Source: Monodelphis domestica (lineage: Eukaryota > Chordata > Mammalia > Didelphimorphia > Didelphidae). Taken from it: a DNA stretch of 64,000 nt. A program made the position numbers and the translations under genes. Shown here piece after piece: positions 62,497-64,000 of this stretch; the first letter of the stretch is position 1, and each line of letters begins with the position of its first letter. Location: positions 84,218,930 to 84,282,929 of the forward strand of contig NC_077227.1 in assembly GCF_027887165.1 (NCBI RefSeq), in the 5' to 3' direction. The notes beneath the pieces are model-generated. The model worked only from the letters and a program-made list of their open reading frames with translations, had not been told where the DNA came from and made no database searches.

Positions 62497-62617
62497 TTAC
62501 TCTAGCCCAAAACCTTCTGAATTGGAAATCCCAATGATCAGCTTCTGTTTTAACTCCTTTTTGTTCTTGTAAGGAGGCAGGCAAAGCTGGTTGAAGCAGG
62601 TATGGGCTACTGGTAAC
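62497..62617 (-). CDS. HECTD2: Last coding exon of a HECT E3 ubiquitin ligase, likely HECTD2
   Basis: HECT ligases take ubiquitin from an E2 onto a cysteine near their C-terminus and pass it to substrates, in the cytoplasm or nucleus. On the minus strand a good splice acceptor (TTATTTCTTTTCCAG) precedes a 121-bp exon. It starts with the last base of a split codon and encodes 39 residues, then TAA at 62499-62497. It opens LPVAHTCFNQLCLPPYKNKK and ends ISNSEGFGLE. The HTCFN block carries the catalytic cysteine (codon 62598-62596) and the EGFG end is typical of the HECT C-lobe. LPVAHTCFNQLCLPPYK with SNSEGFGLE fits HECTD2 from memory better than NEDD4, HERC or UBE3A members. Upstream exons lie beyond the window. 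The exon is intact. Confidence 0.82.
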
Positions 62618-63149
62618 CTGGAAAAGAAATAAGCTTTAAGTGGAGTAACTATTCTTTATAAAAAGCAAACCTGCTGACTGCTCTGGGTGCCTGTATACAC
62701 ACACAGTAAGCAAATGTTCTCATAAAGTTAAGTGAGCACGCCATGTCTTCTGGGAGATAGGTGTCTTGAGCACATTTTGGGGGGCACCCAATATGCTCAC
62801 CTTTTAAATAATCTTACTTTTGAGGGCTGCAGAGTTTATCTTCCTTTTGGGGTTCCTACTTTTAACAAATTTCTTCATCTTTCTTTGTGGAAGGCTCATT
62901 TCTTCATTTAGGTTATCTGGAATTATTCTTTCTTTTTCTTGTAGGTGATCAAAGGACTACCCTGAGTAGTTTGAAAAGCACTCAGGTGGTGAGCCTTTAT
63001 TTATCTGAGGCTTCTCTTTGTAGCCTTCTGTGGAGAATATAAGCTGCACCCCTTGAAAAATGGCTCTCAGAGATTATAAATGAAAGATTTGCTTTCCTCA
63101 GGGATGGACTGTTTTTGAGAGAAGCCAAAAGAGTACAAATGGGAAGTTT
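62618..63149 (-). other. HECTD2: Intron sequence upstream of the last HECT exon
   Basis: By the exon model this and the following L1 pieces are the last intron. I looked on the minus strand for the preceding HECT exon and found none before the window end. Confidence 0.5.
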
Positions 63150-63525
63150 CCTTTTTTAAAAAGTTTTTATTGATATTTTCTATTTCTCATATTGCTATAG
63201 TATCCTAGAGATCCCCTCCCTAAAGTATCATATGACAAATAGTTTTGTTTTGTTTTTAGAGAAGAAAGACAACACAACTGATTGATACATTGAAAAAGTC
63301 TGAAATTATGTGAAGTGTGTAACACCTGTGGACCTCCCATGTCCACAGAGGTGTTGAGTCCAATTTGAACTGTTTCCTTGACTATTTCTGGTATGTGGTT
63401 GTTCTTTCCATTTACCTTATTGCAGTCACTGTATATGCTGCTTTCTTAGTTCTGCTTACTTTACTGCATCATGTCAGGCAGATCTTCCCATACTTCTCTG
63501 CCTTTATCACATATTTCATATTTTT
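63150..63525 (-). mobile_element. Old L1 3' end, minus strand
   Basis: The plus strand reads TTTTTTAAAAAGTTTTTATTGATATTTTC at the T-rich start, then GAAAAAGTCTGAAATTATGTG, CATGTCCACAGAG, and TTCCATTTACCTTATTGCAGTCAC..TTCTGCTTACTTTACTGCATCATG, which is the antisense of an L1 ORF2 end and 3' UTR. Confidence 0.65.
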
Positions 63526-63529
63526 AAAG

Positions 63530-64000
63530 TATGGTAACATTCAAAGGGCTATAAAACTGCGCATACCCTTTGATCTGCTAATACCACTACTGAGTCTGTA
63601 TCCCAAAGAGATAATAAAAAAAGTGGAAAGGACCTATTGTACAAAAATATTTATAGCGTCTCTTTTGTGGTGGCAAAGAACTGGAAATTGAGGGGATGCC
63701 CATCAATTGGAAAATGACTGAACAATTTGTGCTATGCTGTATGGAATAGGATTGGGCTATAAGAAATGATAAGCAAGATGATTTCGGGAAAAGCTGGAAA
63801 GATCTGTGAGAACTGATGGAGAGCAACCTAAGAAAAACTGGGAGGACAATGTATACAATGAAAGCAATATTGGATGATGATCATCTGTGAAAACTTGGCT
63901 AACAGCAATTACAACAATGCAATGATCTGGGACAATCCTGAAGGACTTATGCTGGGGGATGCTATCCACTTCCAGAGAAAGAACTGTTGGAGCCATCTTT
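63530..64000 (+). mobile_element. Old L1 ORF2 end and 3' UTR, plus strand, runs off window
   Basis: CAAAGGGCTATAAAACTGCGCATACCCTTTGATC, CTGTATCCCAAAGAGATAATAAAAAAAG, TTTATAGCGTCTCTTTTGTGGTGGCAAAGAACTGGAAATTGAGGGGATGCCCATCAATTGG, then 3' UTR text to AGAGAAAGAACTGTTGGAG at the window edge. Confidence 0.82.

Noticed and set aside
63150..64000. Twin-primed 5' inversion of a single L1
   Set aside because: The two arms overlap in L1 content (both include the 3' UTR), which twin priming does not produce.

Overview
The window is vertebrate DNA, almost certainly from a marsupial (opossum-like). It is dense in a tRNA-derived SINE with the head GCAGCTNGGTGGCTCAGTGGAT, in SINEs whose head reads like the 3' end of RTE/BovB LINEs, in young and old L1s, L2/CR1-clade LINE pieces, MIR-type core-SINEs, endogenous retroviral LTRs and very long CT/CTTT/GGAA arrays. 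There is no bacterial or phage-type gene organisation. Nearly all open frames are L1 or retroviral remnants or low-complexity artefacts.

The only host gene exon I recognise is at the right end on the minus strand (62497-62617). It encodes the last 39 residues of a HECT-type E3 ubiquitin ligase, including the catalytic HTCFN cysteine and an EGFGLE end, best matching HECTD2. Its 3' UTR probably runs left to about 60.39 kb. The other ~60 kb then lies downstream of the gene. In human the equivalent interval separates HECTD2 from PPP1R3C; that synteny is recalled, not tested.

Layout. 0-4.8 kb: old SINEs, a short L1 tail with target-site duplications (TSDs), and CTA/CTG/CCA triplet arrays. 4.87-11.85 kb: a heavily deleted gammaretrovirus-like provirus with its protease split by a 2.4-kb L1. 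12-17.1 kb: CT arrays, a 30-bp minisatellite, and 0.67 kb of pyrimidine followed by 0.37 kb of purine repeat. 17.1-18.6 kb: a repeat-poor, GC-richer block. 18.6-28.7 kb: SINEs, a probable solo LTR, a 2.25-kb insertion that begins as L1 5' UTR/ORF1 and ends in non-L1 sequence, a minus-strand LTR, and a possible conserved non-coding block. 28.7-35.5 kb: a full-length minus-strand L1 with 16-bp TSDs but broken ORFs. 35.5-59.5 kb: mostly old repeats, including an L1 inside an L1, SINEs inside a MIR and inside a hAT-like element, and a 1.4-kb L2 ORF2 fragment. 59.58-60.25 kb: an L1 5'-UTR-only copy with 16-bp TSDs. 60.4-62.6 kb: the HECT gene 3' end. 63.15-64 kb: two opposed old L1 ends.

I found no new multi-gene system, CRISPR array, operon or RNA gene. 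The most unusual points are the two L1 copies that contain the 5' end but not the 3' end, both flanked by TSD-like repeats, and the mosaic provirus carrying an inverted polypurine-tract/LTR fragment. Repeat family names are by recall and alignment by eye; boundaries are usually good to about 10-20 bases unless a TSD fixes them.
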